Notes: generated from the letters alone by a model not told the origin. A stretch of 64,000 nt of DNA from Methylovulum psychrotolerans (GCF_002923755.1 NZ_PGFZ01000008.1:208674-272673), one strand, 5' to 3'; shown: positions 47,369-56,039, counted from the first letter of the stretch. Numbers and translations are program-made.

Positions 47369-49780
47369 ATGAACCCAACACCTGTTTGTTTCCAAAAACA
47401 CATTCCGGCTATCGGCAGCTTTTCGTTACGCCCTTTGCAAATCCCCGATGATATGGCCTTAATCCATCGTTGGGTTAATTTGGACTATGCGCGTTATTGG
47501 GGTTTGCAGGGTATGGCTTTGGCGGAGGTGGAGGCGGAATACCGTAACATCAGTACCAAGGCGCAGGTCTATCTGGGCTTTTGCAATAATGCCCCGGCCT
47601 TTTTATTGGAATGTTACGACCCCCGGCAATATGCGCTGGATCAGCATTATGCTTGGCAAGCGGGTGATGCGGGGATGCACATTCTGGTTGCCCCCGCCGA
47701 GCAACGGGTCGCCGATTTTACTTGGACAGTGTTCACCGTCATCATGGCGTTTATCTTCGATGACCGTCGTGTGCAACGCTTAGTGGTGGAGCCGGACATC
47801 CGCAACGCCGACATCCATACCTTGAACAAACGTGCCGGTTTTGTCTATCAAAAGACCATCAACTTGCCGAATAAAACTGCTTATTTGGCCTTTTGCACGC
47901 GTAACCATTATTACGCCGCCCTCGCCAAGGCCAGCCGCCAAAGCCCACCGCAGCACAGTGCCGCGCATTTGCAGGCCGACACTTGGGCGCAGGCCAACAC
48001 CTTGTTGTTGATTAAGGCTATCAGCGAACTCGCCCATGAACTGGTGATTGTCCCCGAACATCAGTACCAGGAAGGCGAATGGGGGTATTACCGCTTGCCG
48101 ACCGACCAAGCGGCTGTCGAATACCGCTTCCGGGCGCAGCTTTTAAGCTTAGAGCACTGGCATATCGATCCGGCTTCTTTAGAAAAATGGGCGGGCGGCA
48201 ATCTGGCGGCCTTGGACGCATTGGCTTTTATCACCGAAAATCAAGCCAGCTTGGGCATAGCCCCCGCTTTGTTGCCTATCTATATGGAAGAAATCACCAG
48301 TACCTTATATGGCAGCGCCTATAAACTGTGCAAACAGAGCGGCAAGGTGGCCGAACTGGTCGGAGCGGATTTTCAAACGCTAGAAACGGCGATGATGGCG
48401 GGGCATCCGGCGTTTATCGCCAATAATGGCCGCATCGGTTTTGATGCCGCTGACTATCAGGCCTACGCTCCCGAAGCGGCAACGCCAGTGAACTTAATTT
48501 GGCTGGCGGCGCATAAAAGCAAAGTGGAATTCGCCTGTAGTGAAGATTTGACTTATGAAGATCTACTGGTGCAAGAGCTGGGCGCGGCGGCCTTGGCGAA
48601 TTTTGCCCGCATATTGGAACAACAAGGCTTGGTGGCGGCGGACTATTACCTGCTGCCCGTGCATCCTTGGCAATGGTATAACAAACTGGTGCAACTGTTC
48701 GCCGCCGATTTGGCGGCTAAACACTTACTGTGCTTAGGCTATGGCGACGATGCCTATCTGGCGCAACAGTCGATACGCACCTTTTTTAATATCAGCCAGC
48801 CGCATAAACGCTATGTCAAAACCGCCTTATCGATTTTGAACATGGGCTTTATGCGTGGTTTGTCACCTTATTATATGAGCACCACTCCCGCCATTAATGA
48901 CTGCATTAACGGCCTGATTAGCCAAGACCCTTATCTTAGCACCAAAGGCTTTAGCATTTTGCGGGAAGTCGCCGCCATCGGCTATCGCCACAGCTACTAC
49001 GAGGCCGCTTTACGCCAAGACAGCCCTTATAAAAAAATGCTCGCCGCCTTATGGCGCGACAGCCCCGTGCCGCAACTGCAAGCCGGGCAACATTTAATGA
49101 CCATGGCGGCTTTGCTGCATACTGACGGACAAGGTGCGGCCTTATTGCCCGCCTTGATAGCCGCCTCAGGCCTGAGTACCCATGCTTGGCTGCACGCCTA
49201 TTTGGACTGCTACTTAAGCCCGTTGCTGCACTGCTTCTATGCCTATGATCTGGTGTTTATGCCGCATGGCGAAAATCTCATTTTAGTGCTGGAAAATCAA
49301 GTGCCGATCCGCGCCATTATGAAAGACATCGCCGAAGAAGCCGCCATCATGAACCCCAATGTGCTGTTATCCGACAAAGTGCAACGTTTGGCGGTAGACG
49401 TGCCGGAGGAACTGAAGCTGTTATCGATTTTTACCGATTGTTTTGACTTGATTTTCCGCTATTTGGCGGAGATTTTGTACGTCCATAGCGGCTTCCCCGA
49501 ACACCAGTTCTGGCAACTGGTCGCCGCTTGCATCCTCGACTACCAAGCGGCGCACCCCGAACTGGCCGAAAAATTCGCCCGCCATGACCTGTTCGCACCG
49601 GAATTTATCCGCTCCTGCTTAAACCGCCTGCAATTGCGCAATAACCAGCAAATGGTGGATTTGGCTAATCCTGCGCAAAGCCTGCAATTTGTCGGCACAC
49701 TTGCCAACCCTATCGCCGCGTTTAGGCCTGTTAGCCCTAAAAGCACCAACCGGGAAGCGGATACTGAGGCTTGCTTATAA
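47369..49780 (+). CDS. Fused N-acyltransferase plus NIS synthetase (BibC-like, IucA/IucC family)
   Basis: 803 aa, two enzymes in one chain. Residues about 10-190 form a GNAT-like acyltransferase of the hydroxamate type (MALIHRWVNLDYARYWGLQG, NADIHTLNKRAGFVYQKTIN). Residues about 210-640 form an IucA/IucC NIS synthetase (LPVHPWQWYNKL, YVKTALSILNMGFMRGLSPY, FMPHGENLILVLEN with its HG-N motif). The C-terminal ~150 residues are a FhuF-like domain. Fusion of these two steps is known from the bisucaberin enzyme BibC. It would acylate the N-hydroxy diamine with a succinyl group and join or cyclise the units. Confidence 0.9.
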   Translation: MNPTPVCFQKHIPAIGSFSLRPLQIPDDMALIHRWVNLDYARYWGLQGMALAEVEAEYRNISTKAQVYLGFCNNAPAFLLECYDPRQYALDQHYAWQAGDAGMHILVAPAEQRVADFTWTVFTVIMAFIFDDRRVQRLVVEPDIRNADIHTLNKRAGFVYQKTINLPNKTAYLAFCTRNHYYAALAKASRQSPPQHSAAHLQADTWAQANTLLLIKAISELAHELVIVPEHQYQEGEWGYYRLPTDQAAVEYRFRAQLLSLEHWHIDPASLEKWAGGNLAALDALAFITENQASLGIAPALLPIYMEEITSTLYGSAYKLCKQSGKVAELVGADFQTLETAMMAGHPAFIANNGRIGFDAADYQAYAPEAATPVNLIWLAAHKSKVEFACSEDLTYEDLLVQELGAAALANFARILEQQGLVAADYYLLPVHPWQWYNKLVQLFAADLAAKHLLCLGYGDDAYLAQQSIRTFFNISQPHKRYVKTALSILNMGFMRGLSPYYMSTTPAINDCINGLISQDPYLSTKGFSILREVAAIGYRHSYYEAALRQDSPYKKMLAALWRDSPVPQLQAGQHLMTMAALLHTDGQGAALLPALIAASGLSTHAWLHAYLDCYLSPLLHCFYAYDLVFMPHGENLILVLENQVPIRAIMKDIAEEAAIMNPNVLLSDKVQRLAVDVPEELKLLSIFTDCFDLIFRYLAEILYVHSGFPEHQFWQLVAACILDYQAAHPELAEKFARHDLFAPEFIRSCLNRLQLRNNQQMVDLANPAQSLQFVGTLANPIAAFRPVSPKSTNREADTEACL

Positions 49781-49837
49781 CAAATCCGTGGGCATAAAAA
49801 TGGCGTAGGCCTTGGGGCGCGGCCATTCTGGCTGCAA

Positions 49838-49861
49838 GGGCGGGCAAGATGCCCGCGCTCC
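49838..49861. repeat. REP-like repeat, single arm
   Basis: One arm only (CGGGCAAGATGCCCG then CGCTCC) of the palindrome family seen in full at 53473-53520. Lies between the synthetase and the PepSY gene, so the two may still be co-transcribed through it. Confidence 0.7.
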
Positions 49862-49921
49862 AAGAGCATAATAACGTTGCCGCTGTTGTTTTATGCGTGA
49901 TTCTCTTTTGGTAGTTACTTT

Positions 49922-51223
49922 ATGAAAAACGTGAGCATCGGCTTAACGCCGCGCATCCTCAAGCGTTGGGCCTTTATCCATAAATGGAGTAGCCTCATCT
50001 GTACGGGCTTTATTTTGCTGCTATGCCTGACAGGGTTGCCGCTGATTTTTGCCGACGAAATCGACCATGCCTTAGGTTACCGCATAAGCCCGCCGCCTTG
50101 GCCGGATAGCGCCATCCCAACCCGCGCCAATCTGGATGCCGTTATCGCCGCCGCCCAAGCCCGCCGCCCAGGCGATAGCGTCCAATTTCTCGTTGCCGAA
50201 CCCCAAGAGCCGGATCTGTGGTTTGTGCGCATGGGGGCGGACATAGCGGCGGCGCAGCCATCCGCGTTTTATAGCATGGATGCCCGCACTGGGGCGTATT
50301 TACAGGCCTATCCGCTCAACCAAGGCTTGATGAATATCGCGTTAAGGCTGCATGTCGATTTGTTTGCCGGCTTATGGGGCAGTTTGTGGTTAGGCTTAAT
50401 GGGGGGGTTCTTGATGGTGGCGATAGTGTCCGGCGTGGTGTTATATGCCCCGTTTATGCGCAAACTCACGTTCGGCACTGTCCGGCAAGGGTATTTGGCG
50501 TGGTTGGATTGGCATAATCTGCTCGGCATCGTCACTGTGGTGTGGCTGTCGGTAGTGACGGTCACTGGGGTCATTAACACGGTTGCCGCGCCGATTTTTA
50601 GCCGCTGGCAAAGCGAACAATTGGCGCAACTGCTTGCTCCCTACGCGGCGGCACCTATCCGGCCTATCGGTTCGGTGCAAACAGCCGTTAACGCCGCTTA
50701 TCGGGCGGTGCCAAACAGTGCGTTGAGTTTTTTGGCGTTTCCGGGCAATCCCTTCGCAGGGCCTAACCAATTTGTCGCGTTTATGCAGGGTGAGACCCCG
50801 TTAACGGCAAAATTGCTTAAGCCCGTCGTGCTGGATGCCCAAACTGGCCAAGTCCTCGCCACGGCGGAACTGCCCGGTTATGTCAGTGCCTTGTTACTGT
50901 CCAAGCCCCTGCATTTTGGCGATTACGGCGGCTTGCCGCTAAAAATTCTCTGGGCAATGTTAGACTTGCTCAGCATCGGGATTTTAGTGGGCGGCTTATA
51001 CCTTTGGGGTAAGAAACACTGCCGCCGCCCCGCCCAAACCGCCAAGCCTCAACGGCAGTTACGCCCCATCCGCCCCAAGCCGTGGCCTATCCCCATCGCC
51101 ATTTGCGCAAGCAGCCTCATCGGCTTATGCGCGGCCTTATTAGCCGATGGCCTGGGCGATACCTTGTCATGGTTGGCTTTGAGCGTGCCGATTCTCGCCT
51201 TATTTGCCCGCCGCATTGTGTGA
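49922..51223 (+). CDS. PepSY-associated TM protein, probable ferric-siderophore reductase
   Basis: 433 aa with four main membrane helices (WSSLICTGFILLLCLTGLPL, SLWLGLMGGFLMVAIVSGVV, LLGIVTVVWLSVVTVTGVIN, LLSIGILVGGLYLWG) and extra C-terminal helices. PepSY segments lie between (about residues 65-115 and 240-300). Conserved His residues near helices (AFIHKWSSL, RLHVDLFAGL, WLDWHNLLGI) fit heme-binding iron-regulated membrane proteins of the PiuB/FsqB type. Last gene of the siderophore block; likely releases iron by reduction. Confidence 0.85.
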   Translation: MKNVSIGLTPRILKRWAFIHKWSSLICTGFILLLCLTGLPLIFADEIDHALGYRISPPPWPDSAIPTRANLDAVIAAAQARRPGDSVQFLVAEPQEPDLWFVRMGADIAAAQPSAFYSMDARTGAYLQAYPLNQGLMNIALRLHVDLFAGLWGSLWLGLMGGFLMVAIVSGVVLYAPFMRKLTFGTVRQGYLAWLDWHNLLGIVTVVWLSVVTVTGVINTVAAPIFSRWQSEQLAQLLAPYAAAPIRPIGSVQTAVNAAYRAVPNSALSFLAFPGNPFAGPNQFVAFMQGETPLTAKLLKPVVLDAQTGQVLATAELPGYVSALLLSKPLHFGDYGGLPLKILWAMLDLLSIGILVGGLYLWGKKHCRRPAQTAKPQRQLRPIRPKPWPIPIAICASSLIGLCAALLADGLGDTLSWLALSVPILALFARRIV

Positions 51224-51244
51224 GTGCTATGCCTGCGAATAAGC

Positions 51245-51511
51245 CTAGGAACGTATATAAAATTAAGTAGGCGTTCCATTGCATCTCTGCGTGTTAAACC
51301 CCACCCCAGCCCTCTCGGCAACCGCTCCTTGCGTTGCTCTACCTCCTGCATCCGTGCAGTCGCCCTTGGCAGGGGAGGGAGCTTATGCCTTCTCCGTCAT
51401 ACAGGCGAAAATCAAGGGGAAAATGCCCCTCCCCCTGCCAAGGGGGAGGCTGGGAGGGGGTTGCCGTACTTTCGCCTGTTCAACAGATTTTATTTTATGC
51501 GCGTTCCCTAG
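51245..51511. mobile_element. MITE-like repeat, copy B, with terminal inverted repeats
   Basis: Left end CTAGGAACGTATATAAAAT and right end, read in reverse, CTAGGGAACGCGCATAAAAT, form an imperfect ~20-bp terminal inverted repeat. Inside are AATTAAGTAGGCGTTCC and GCGTGTTAAACCCCACCCC, shared with copies at 21132 and 57341, and an inner reverse pair (GGCAGGGGAGGG / CCCCTGCC). No coding capacity. The 267-bp size fits a MITE. Confidence 0.65.
51315..51362. repeat. 48-bp nested element, copy 1
   Basis: Starts TCGGCAACCGCTCC and ends CTGCATCCGTGCAGTCG, with TTGCTCTACCTCC between. A nearly identical 47-bp copy lies at 62693-62739. In both places it interrupts another repeat family. The end contains a small palindrome (CTGCA..TGCAG). 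Confidence 0.7.
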
Positions 51512-51644
51512 TCGGTTGATGATAAATTTTCGATGCAGGGCATAAGCGGTTAAAATGGCGTACCGAACTGAGGCCGGATAGCCTTGTCTAAGTGCCGCCA
51601 ACTGTTTTCTCTCCCCACTACTGACCTGCAAAGGAAAATCCGCT

Positions 51645-51938
51645 ATGAACTTCCCTGTAAAAGCCACGTTTGCCGCCGCCACCCTGATGTTATTGGCAGG
51701 TTGTTCCGGTGTTGAAATTAAAGGTGTCGTCCGCGACAAGCCGACCGGCAACCCGATTTCCTCGGCAACCGTCAGCATCGGCAAAGAAAGTACCGCTACC
51801 GATGCGATGGGCAGCTATACCTTAGAAGTCTCCGACACCGACCAAGCGATGATCGTCAACGCCCCCGGCTATTTCCTCTATACCAAAACCATCGGCAAAG
51901 ACACCATTAACGACATCGACTTAATGCCGCGCGAATAA
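51645..51938 (+). CDS. Small lipoprotein with carboxypeptidase-regulatory-like domain
   Basis: 97 aa. Lipoprotein signal with lipobox LAGC (AAATLMLLAGCSGVEIKG). The mature part is a single Ig-like carboxypeptidase-regulatory fold (GVVRDKPTGNPISSATVSIG, ATDAMGSYTLEV, VNAPGYFLYT), a scaffold for surface binding. AAGGA lies 10 bases upstream of the ATG. Function unknown. Confidence 0.85.
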   Translation: MNFPVKATFAAATLMLLAGCSGVEIKGVVRDKPTGNPISSATVSIGKESTATDAMGSYTLEVSDTDQAMIVNAPGYFLYTKTIGKDTINDIDLMPRE

Positions 51939-51948
51939 GCGTAAGCCC

Positions 51949-51973
51949 AAGGTACGCTGTGCGTACCTTTTCT
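51949..51973 (+). terminator. Intrinsic terminator after the small lipoprotein gene
   Basis: AAGGTACGC (51949-51957) pairs perfectly with GCGTACCTT (51961-51969) over a 3-nt loop and is followed by TTCT. It sits 11 bp after the stop in a convergent gap with gor, so it may act in both directions. Confidence 0.75.
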
Positions 51974-51982
51974 GTGCTGTTA

Positions 51983-53338
51983 TCATTCCCCCACGGGCTT
52001 GCGCATAGTCACAAACTCTTCGGCGGCGGTGGGGTGTATGCCTAGGGTGGAATCGAACACCGCCTTAGTCGCCCCGGCGCGTAACGCCACCGCCATGCCC
52101 TGAATAATCTCCCCCGCTTCCGCGCCGACCATGTGCAAACCCAGCACTTGGTCGGTACTGCGGCGCACCACCATTTTCATCAAGGTTTTCTCGCCCAAGC
52201 CCGATAAGGTATGCTTCATCGGCGTAAACACCGATTTATAAATTACAATATCGTCATAACGGCGACGGGCTTCGGCTTCGCTTAAGCCTACTGTGCCGAC
52301 ATTGGGTTGGCAGAACACGGCGGTCGGGATATGGTCATAATCGACCGGGCTGCGCTGGTCGGTATAGAGCAAATTCACCAACGCCATCGCCTCGGCGGTG
52401 GCGACGGGGGTCAGGCTGAAGCGGTGCGTGACATCGCCTAGGGCATAGATTGACGGCACGTTGGTCTGGTAGCCGTCATTAATGATAACAGCCCCGCGTT
52501 TGTCCAGCGCCACCCCGGCTTCGGCCAAGCCTAGGCCAGCAGTGTTGGGGCTGCGTCCGGTCGCATACAACACCAGATCAGCGGTTAAGGTTTGGCCTTG
52601 TTTGGTCTGCGCCACGAAGCCTTCTGCGGTTTTTTCGATGCGTTCGATGTCGGTGTTGAACACAATCCGCAAGCCTTTTTTCTGCATCTCTTGGGCGACA
52701 AAGTCGCGGATATCCTCGTCAAAACCGCGTAACAGTTTGTCGCCGCGATAACATAAGGTCGTCTCCACGCCCAAACCGTGCATAATGCCCGCGAATTCCA
52801 CGGCGATATAACCGCCGCCGACAATCAGCAGCCGTTTCGGCAAGGCTTCTAAGGCGAACATTTCATTAGAGGTGACGACATGCTCGCTGCCGGGAAATGC
52901 CGGCACGTCCGGCCAGCCGCCTGTGGCGATCAGAATCCGCCCGCAACGGTAGTGTTGCCCGGCGATGCTCACGGTATGGGCATCGATTAATTGCGCTTGG
53001 CCGTTGATGACGGTCACGCCGGAACCTGCCAGCAAGTTGCCGTATATGCCTTGCAGGCGGGTGATTTCTTGGTCTTTCTGGGCGCGTAAATGTTGCCAAG
53101 AAAATTGCGGTTCGGATAATGTCCAACCGAATCCGGGTGCGGCTTTAAAGTCTTCGTGAAAATGCGCGGCGTAGACAAAGAGTTTTTTCGGTACGCAACC
53201 GACGTTGACACAAGTGCCGCCTAAGTAGCGGTTCTCGGCAACCGCGACCCGCACCCCCAAGCCCGCCGCCATCCGCGCCGCCCGCACCCCGCCGGAGCCT
53301 GCGCCTATTACAAATAAATCATAATCGTAAGGTATCAT
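51983..53338 (-). CDS. gor: Glutathione reductase
   Basis: FAD flavoenzyme that reduces glutathione disulfide with NADPH. 451 aa. FAD motif [15 protein letters not shown]; redox disulfide Cys43/Cys48 in [17 protein letters not shown](P) fold [20 protein letters not shown] with an Arg downstream ([15 protein letters not shown]) favouring NADPH; C-terminal active-site His in [15 protein letters not shown] precedes the ATG. The Prx5 peroxiredoxin gene lies immediately upstream on the same strand and may draw on this glutathione pool. Confidence 0.95.
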   Translation of the reverse strand: MIPYDYDLFVIGAGSGGVRAARMAAGLGVRVAVAENRYLGGTCVNVGCVPKKLFVYAAHFHEDFKAAPGFGWTLSEPQFSWQHLRAQKDQEITRLQGIYGNLLAGSGVTVINGQAQLIDAHTVSIAGQHYRCGRILIATGGWPDVPAFPGSEHVVTSNEMFALEALPKRLLIVGGGYIAVEFAGIMHGLGVETTLCYRGDKLLRGFDEDIRDFVAQEMQKKGLRIVFNTDIERIEKTAEGFVAQTKQGQTLTADLVLYATGRSPNTAGLGLAEAGVALDKRGAVIINDGYQTNVPSIYALGDVTHRFSLTPVATAEAMALVNLLYTDQRSPVDYDHIPTAVFCQPNVGTVGLSEAEARRRYDDIVIYKSVFTPMKHTLSGLGEKTLMKMVVRRSTDQVLGLHMVGAEAGEIIQGMAVALRAGATKAVFDSTLGIHPTAAEEFVTMRKPVGE

Positions 53339-53433
53339 GTTGGGTTCCTTGTTGGGTAAGCATTCTGACGCTAGTTCCCAAGCTCTGGCTTGGGAACTTA
53401 AATTCGGGAAGCTCTAGCTTCGGGAATTAACGT

Positions 53434-53561
53434 TAGGAACGTGCATAAAATAACCTCAGCATCCTCATTTTTGGAGCGCGGGCATCTTGCCCGCAAGGGC
53501 GGGCAAGATGCCCGCGCTCCAAGACCTGTATCTGCCTGAATTATTTTTTACCCATTCCTAG
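53434..53561. mobile_element. MITE-like repeat, copy D, carrying a REP palindrome
   Basis: Left end TTAGGAACGTGCATAAAAT matches the left ends of copies A and B; right end, read in reverse, CTAGGAATGGGTAAAAAAT. The interior differs from A-C and is mostly the perfect REP-like inverted repeat. Suggests the same ends with another payload. Confidence 0.5.
53473..53520. repeat. REP-like palindrome, complete copy
   Basis: Two 22-bp arms, perfect reverse complements (core CGGGCATCTTGCCCG preceded by GGAGCG), separated by a 4-nt loop. The best-preserved copy of the family in this window. Confidence 0.8.
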
Positions 53562-53656
53562 TGTCCAAAATTCTCGAAGCTGGAGCTTCTCGTGCTTAAG
53601 TTCCCAAGCCGAAGCTTGGGAACCAGCACTTATTCTTAATAATGGTGATAGTTAGC

Positions 53657-54178
53657 CTACTCTTGCAAATACGCCAACATCGTCCCTGCGTCACTTACGG
53701 TAAACGGGTCTTCAGGGTAGTTATCCGCCTGCCCAGGTTCGCTGAACACTTTAACAATGTTCAAATCGTCCACCAGCATGGCGTAGCGCCAAGAGCGGTA
53801 GCCGAAGCCTACGTTTTCTTTTTTGACTAACATGCCCATGCCACGGGTAAAGTCGCCGTTGCCGTCGGGGAGCATTTTGACATGCTGAATGCCCAAATGC
53901 TTGCCCCATTGGAACATGGTAAAGGCATCGTTGACGCTTAAGCAGTACACCTCATCAACCCCTTGGTCGAGGATGGCTTGGTACTGGGCTTCAAAGCCCG
54001 GTAAATGGGTGCTGGAGCAAGTCGGGGTAAATGCGCCGGGCAGCGCCAACACCACGATGCGCTTGCCTTTGAAAATATCATCGGTGCTGACATCTTGCCA
54101 GCGGAACGGGTTATCCCCGCCGATACTTTCGTCACGGACACGGGTTTTAAACACAACATGAGGTACAGTTAAAGGCAT
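53657..54178 (-). CDS. Prx5-type peroxiredoxin
   Basis: Thiol peroxidase, 173 aa. The peroxidatic Cys54 lies in ALPGAFTPTCSSTHLPGFEA, the Prx5/PMP20 signature, with a second Cys79 in DEVYCLSVND. The C-terminus reads GFGYRSWRYAMLVDDLNI. Members of this group often use glutathione/glutaredoxin; some are fused to glutaredoxin, this one is not. GGAG precedes the ATG. Adjacent to gor, which fits a glutathione-linked peroxide defence. Confidence 0.92.
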   Translation of the reverse strand: MPLTVPHVVFKTRVRDESIGGDNPFRWQDVSTDDIFKGKRIVVLALPGAFTPTCSSTHLPGFEAQYQAILDQGVDEVYCLSVNDAFTMFQWGKHLGIQHVKMLPDGNGDFTRGMGMLVKKENVGFGYRSWRYAMLVDDLNIVKVFSEPGQADNYPEDPFTVSDAGTMLAYLQE

Positions 54179-54356
54179 TGCAGTTCTCCGGTTTTAAGAT
54201 AATAGGGTAATGCCGACGCGGCGGGTGGGGCGGTATTGCGCTGGAAAAATCCCCCTTAGCGTTCAGCACAGGGATAGTTTAGCGGGGGTGGAGGTGCTTG
54301 GAAAATTGATTGTTTTTATGGGAACGATTGATTTTGTCTATGACATTAGGATTGGG

Positions 54357-54881
54357 TTAAGTGCTTAATTCATTTATTCGCTTATTGACCCAAGCCAGAT
54401 TGTTTTTAAAATCCACATGAAGTGGCGACTTGGCGACCAGTTCCGCTAATAGGACTTGGGCTTGCCGATAATGGTTCAAGGCTAAGGGGAGATTGCCCTG
54501 TTGTTCATAATGGGAGCCTAATTTAATGTGAGCAATGGCTAGGCCGTTGGTAAAGCCCAGATGGTTTGGGGCGGCGGCATGGAGTTCCTGTGACAGCTTG
54601 TAGTCTTCTTCACGCCAGCGCAAGGCCTGTTGCAGGTCGCCCAGCGTGGTGTGGGTGTTGCCCAAATATTGGCAGGCAACCGCCAAGCCGTTTTTAAAGT
54701 CCAGATGGCCGGGGGCGGCGGCATGGAGTTCCCATGACAACCTGTAGTCTTCTTCACGCCAGTGCAAGGCCTGTTGCAGGTCACCGAGCGTGGCGTGGGT
54801 ATTGCCTAAGTCTTGGCAGGCCACCGCCAGATTGTTTTTAACAGCCGGATTATCCGGTTCGCGCTGGTGGAGCGCCGCCAT
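54357..54881 (-). pseudogene. TPR C-terminal fragment of a collapsed STAND protein
   Basis: 174 aa from an internal ATG; the frame continues upstream as ALRAFTDVHTVMAALHQREP without a start, showing that this is the 3' part of a longer gene. It contains two nearly identical 48-aa TPR units (residues 18-65 and 66-113; LAVACQDLGNTHATLGDLQQ, LAVACQYLGNTHTTLGDLQQ) and one or two weaker ones. TPR arrays are the usual sensor end of bacterial NB-ARC/NLR proteins. The matching N-terminal part lies in another frame just upstream. Confidence 0.75.
54543..54830 (-). repeat. Two tandem 144-bp TPR-coding repeats
   Basis: Units 54830-54687 and 54686-54543 encode 48 aa each and are highly similar at the DNA level (both contain AGGCCTGTTGCAGGTC-type blocks on the plus strand). 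The closeness suggests recent duplication, common in sensor repeats of conflict systems. Confidence 0.7.
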
Positions 54882-55170
54882 GACCGTATGAACATCGGTA
54901 AAAGCCCTTAAGGCCTTTGACCAACAGCAAGGGCTGGTTGTTTGTTTCCAGTTTGGCGCGTATCGCCAGTAAATCTTCCTCGCGGCCTTGGAACACGTCG
55001 GGGATGAAGGGTGTAGTGGTCAGGTGGCGGGGGATGGCGGTTCCGGCATAGTGGATATGGGTGACGCTTTCGTTATAAATGCCGCCAGTACCCAAAACAA
55101 TCTCACGGCCAATCTTGGTCTGGTCACCCGCGACATTATCCCCGCTTCCCCGATGCACCTGCCCGTCCAT
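54850..55170 (-). pseudogene. N-terminal remnant of a STAND/NB-ARC (NLR-like) protein
   Basis: 106 aa. Residues 8-33 hold a glycine-rich motif (GSGDNVAGDQTKIGREIVLG) that recurs at the C-terminus of the upstream effector. Residues about 58-83 read FQGREEDLLAIRAKLETNNQ then PLLLVKG, the lead-in to an NB-ARC/STAND P-loop (FxGRExEL..L..). Exactly where the Walker A should follow, the sequence jumps to TPR-linker DNA in the wrong frame and stops. The NTPase core is therefore deleted. Start ATG three bases after the effector stop. Confidence 0.75.
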
Positions 55171-55173
55171 AAG

Positions 55174-55815
55174 CTAGTCCTTGCCTTTGTTCTCGTGGTA
55201 GACACTGCCCGGCCCCATAATGATTTGCCGCCCTATCTTAGTCTGGTCGCGGCCGATGTTATCGCCTGTGCCGCTATGGTGTTGGCTAACACCCGATGTG
55301 GAGGCGGCGGCGAGGTTGTTTAAGGGGATAAAGCCCTGATCCGCCAATTTGTCCAACTGCTGGCCAAAGTGCAATAACAGGCTTTCGGTGGTGGTGTAGG
55401 GGGTATGGAAATGCCCCAAAGCCTTAAGCCGTTTCTTAAACGCCAAGAGGCTGGTTAAATCATCTTCGTTAATCGCACTGAGGCTGATGGTCGCATCTTT
55501 AAAATATGTGTAAATCAGCGGCTTCTGTGTGGCCTGAAATTGTCCGAAGGCGGTGTTAAATTCCTCCTCGGTATACATGCCGACCTTGGTGCAAAACAGC
55601 ATGACAAAAATATCAGAGGTCTTGATGGCTCGGTTATACTCGTCTTGCAGACGGGTTCGTGACATGGCATCAAGAAAATCTTCCCAGATGATCAGTTTTA
55701 GGTAAACCTGTTTCGGTACCGACTGGTTGTTACGGCGGCTAATAAACAGCTCGAATTGCTCACGGTCGGCTTTGAGTTCGGACGAAGAAGCCAGAAAAAG
55801 TTGGATGGTACGCAT
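55174..55815 (-). CDS. TIR-like/DUF4062 effector with C-terminal shared motif
   Basis: 213 aa. The N-terminal ~140 residues have a flavodoxin-like pattern of the TIR-related DUF4062 group: TIQLFLASSSELKADREQFE, a middle SDIFVMLFCTKVGMYTEEEF with an acidic pair at a catalytic-like position, and KPLIYTYFKDATI. After a linker, residues 182-213 carry GTGDNIGRDQTKIGRQIIMG, nearly the same motif as in the next gene. GAGG precedes the ATG. Probably the effector arm of an NLR-type conflict system; intact, although its partner is not. Confidence 0.75.
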   Translation of the reverse strand: MRTIQLFLASSSELKADREQFELFISRRNNQSVPKQVYLKLIIWEDFLDAMSRTRLQDEYNRAIKTSDIFVMLFCTKVGMYTEEEFNTAFGQFQATQKPLIYTYFKDATISLSAINEDDLTSLLAFKKRLKALGHFHTPYTTTESLLLHFGQQLDKLADQGFIPLNNLAAASTSGVSQHHSGTGDNIGRDQTKIGRQIIMGPGSVYHENKGKD

Positions 55816-56039
55816 GATAGTGCCTCAGGCAAAAAGACTGGGCAGATTTTAACACTAAGGCAATATCGGGGTTGAAAATTGTCTGGGATTAACTGTGTCG
55901 CCAAGTCATTTGCTGTGGCCGGAAAAGACTCGGGAAAAGATTCGCTTGCCCAATTGTAAAACTGTGTCCAAACTACTGCGCATTTATTTGGTCTAAGTGA
56001 CTTCTTTGCTTTTGTAACACTCTGTCTAATTTAACTGAT

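Larger units (their letters stand above)
51224..51644. other. 421-bp repeat-filled gap
   Basis: No gene. Almost all of it is repeat copy B (51245-51511), itself interrupted by the 48-bp element at 51315-51362. The promoter of the small lipoprotein gene lies in the last 120 bp. Confidence 0.6.
53339..53656. repeat. Nested palindromic repeats between gor and the peroxiredoxin gene
   Basis: Outermost are hairpins of the type GTTCCCAAGC..GCTTGGGAAC (about 53375-53398 and 53601-53624). Inside them lie AGCTCTAGCTTCGGGAA and GAAGCTGGAGCTTC hairpins, then a TIR-bounded element (53434-53561), and at its heart the REP-like palindrome (53473-53520). No gene. Confidence 0.7.
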
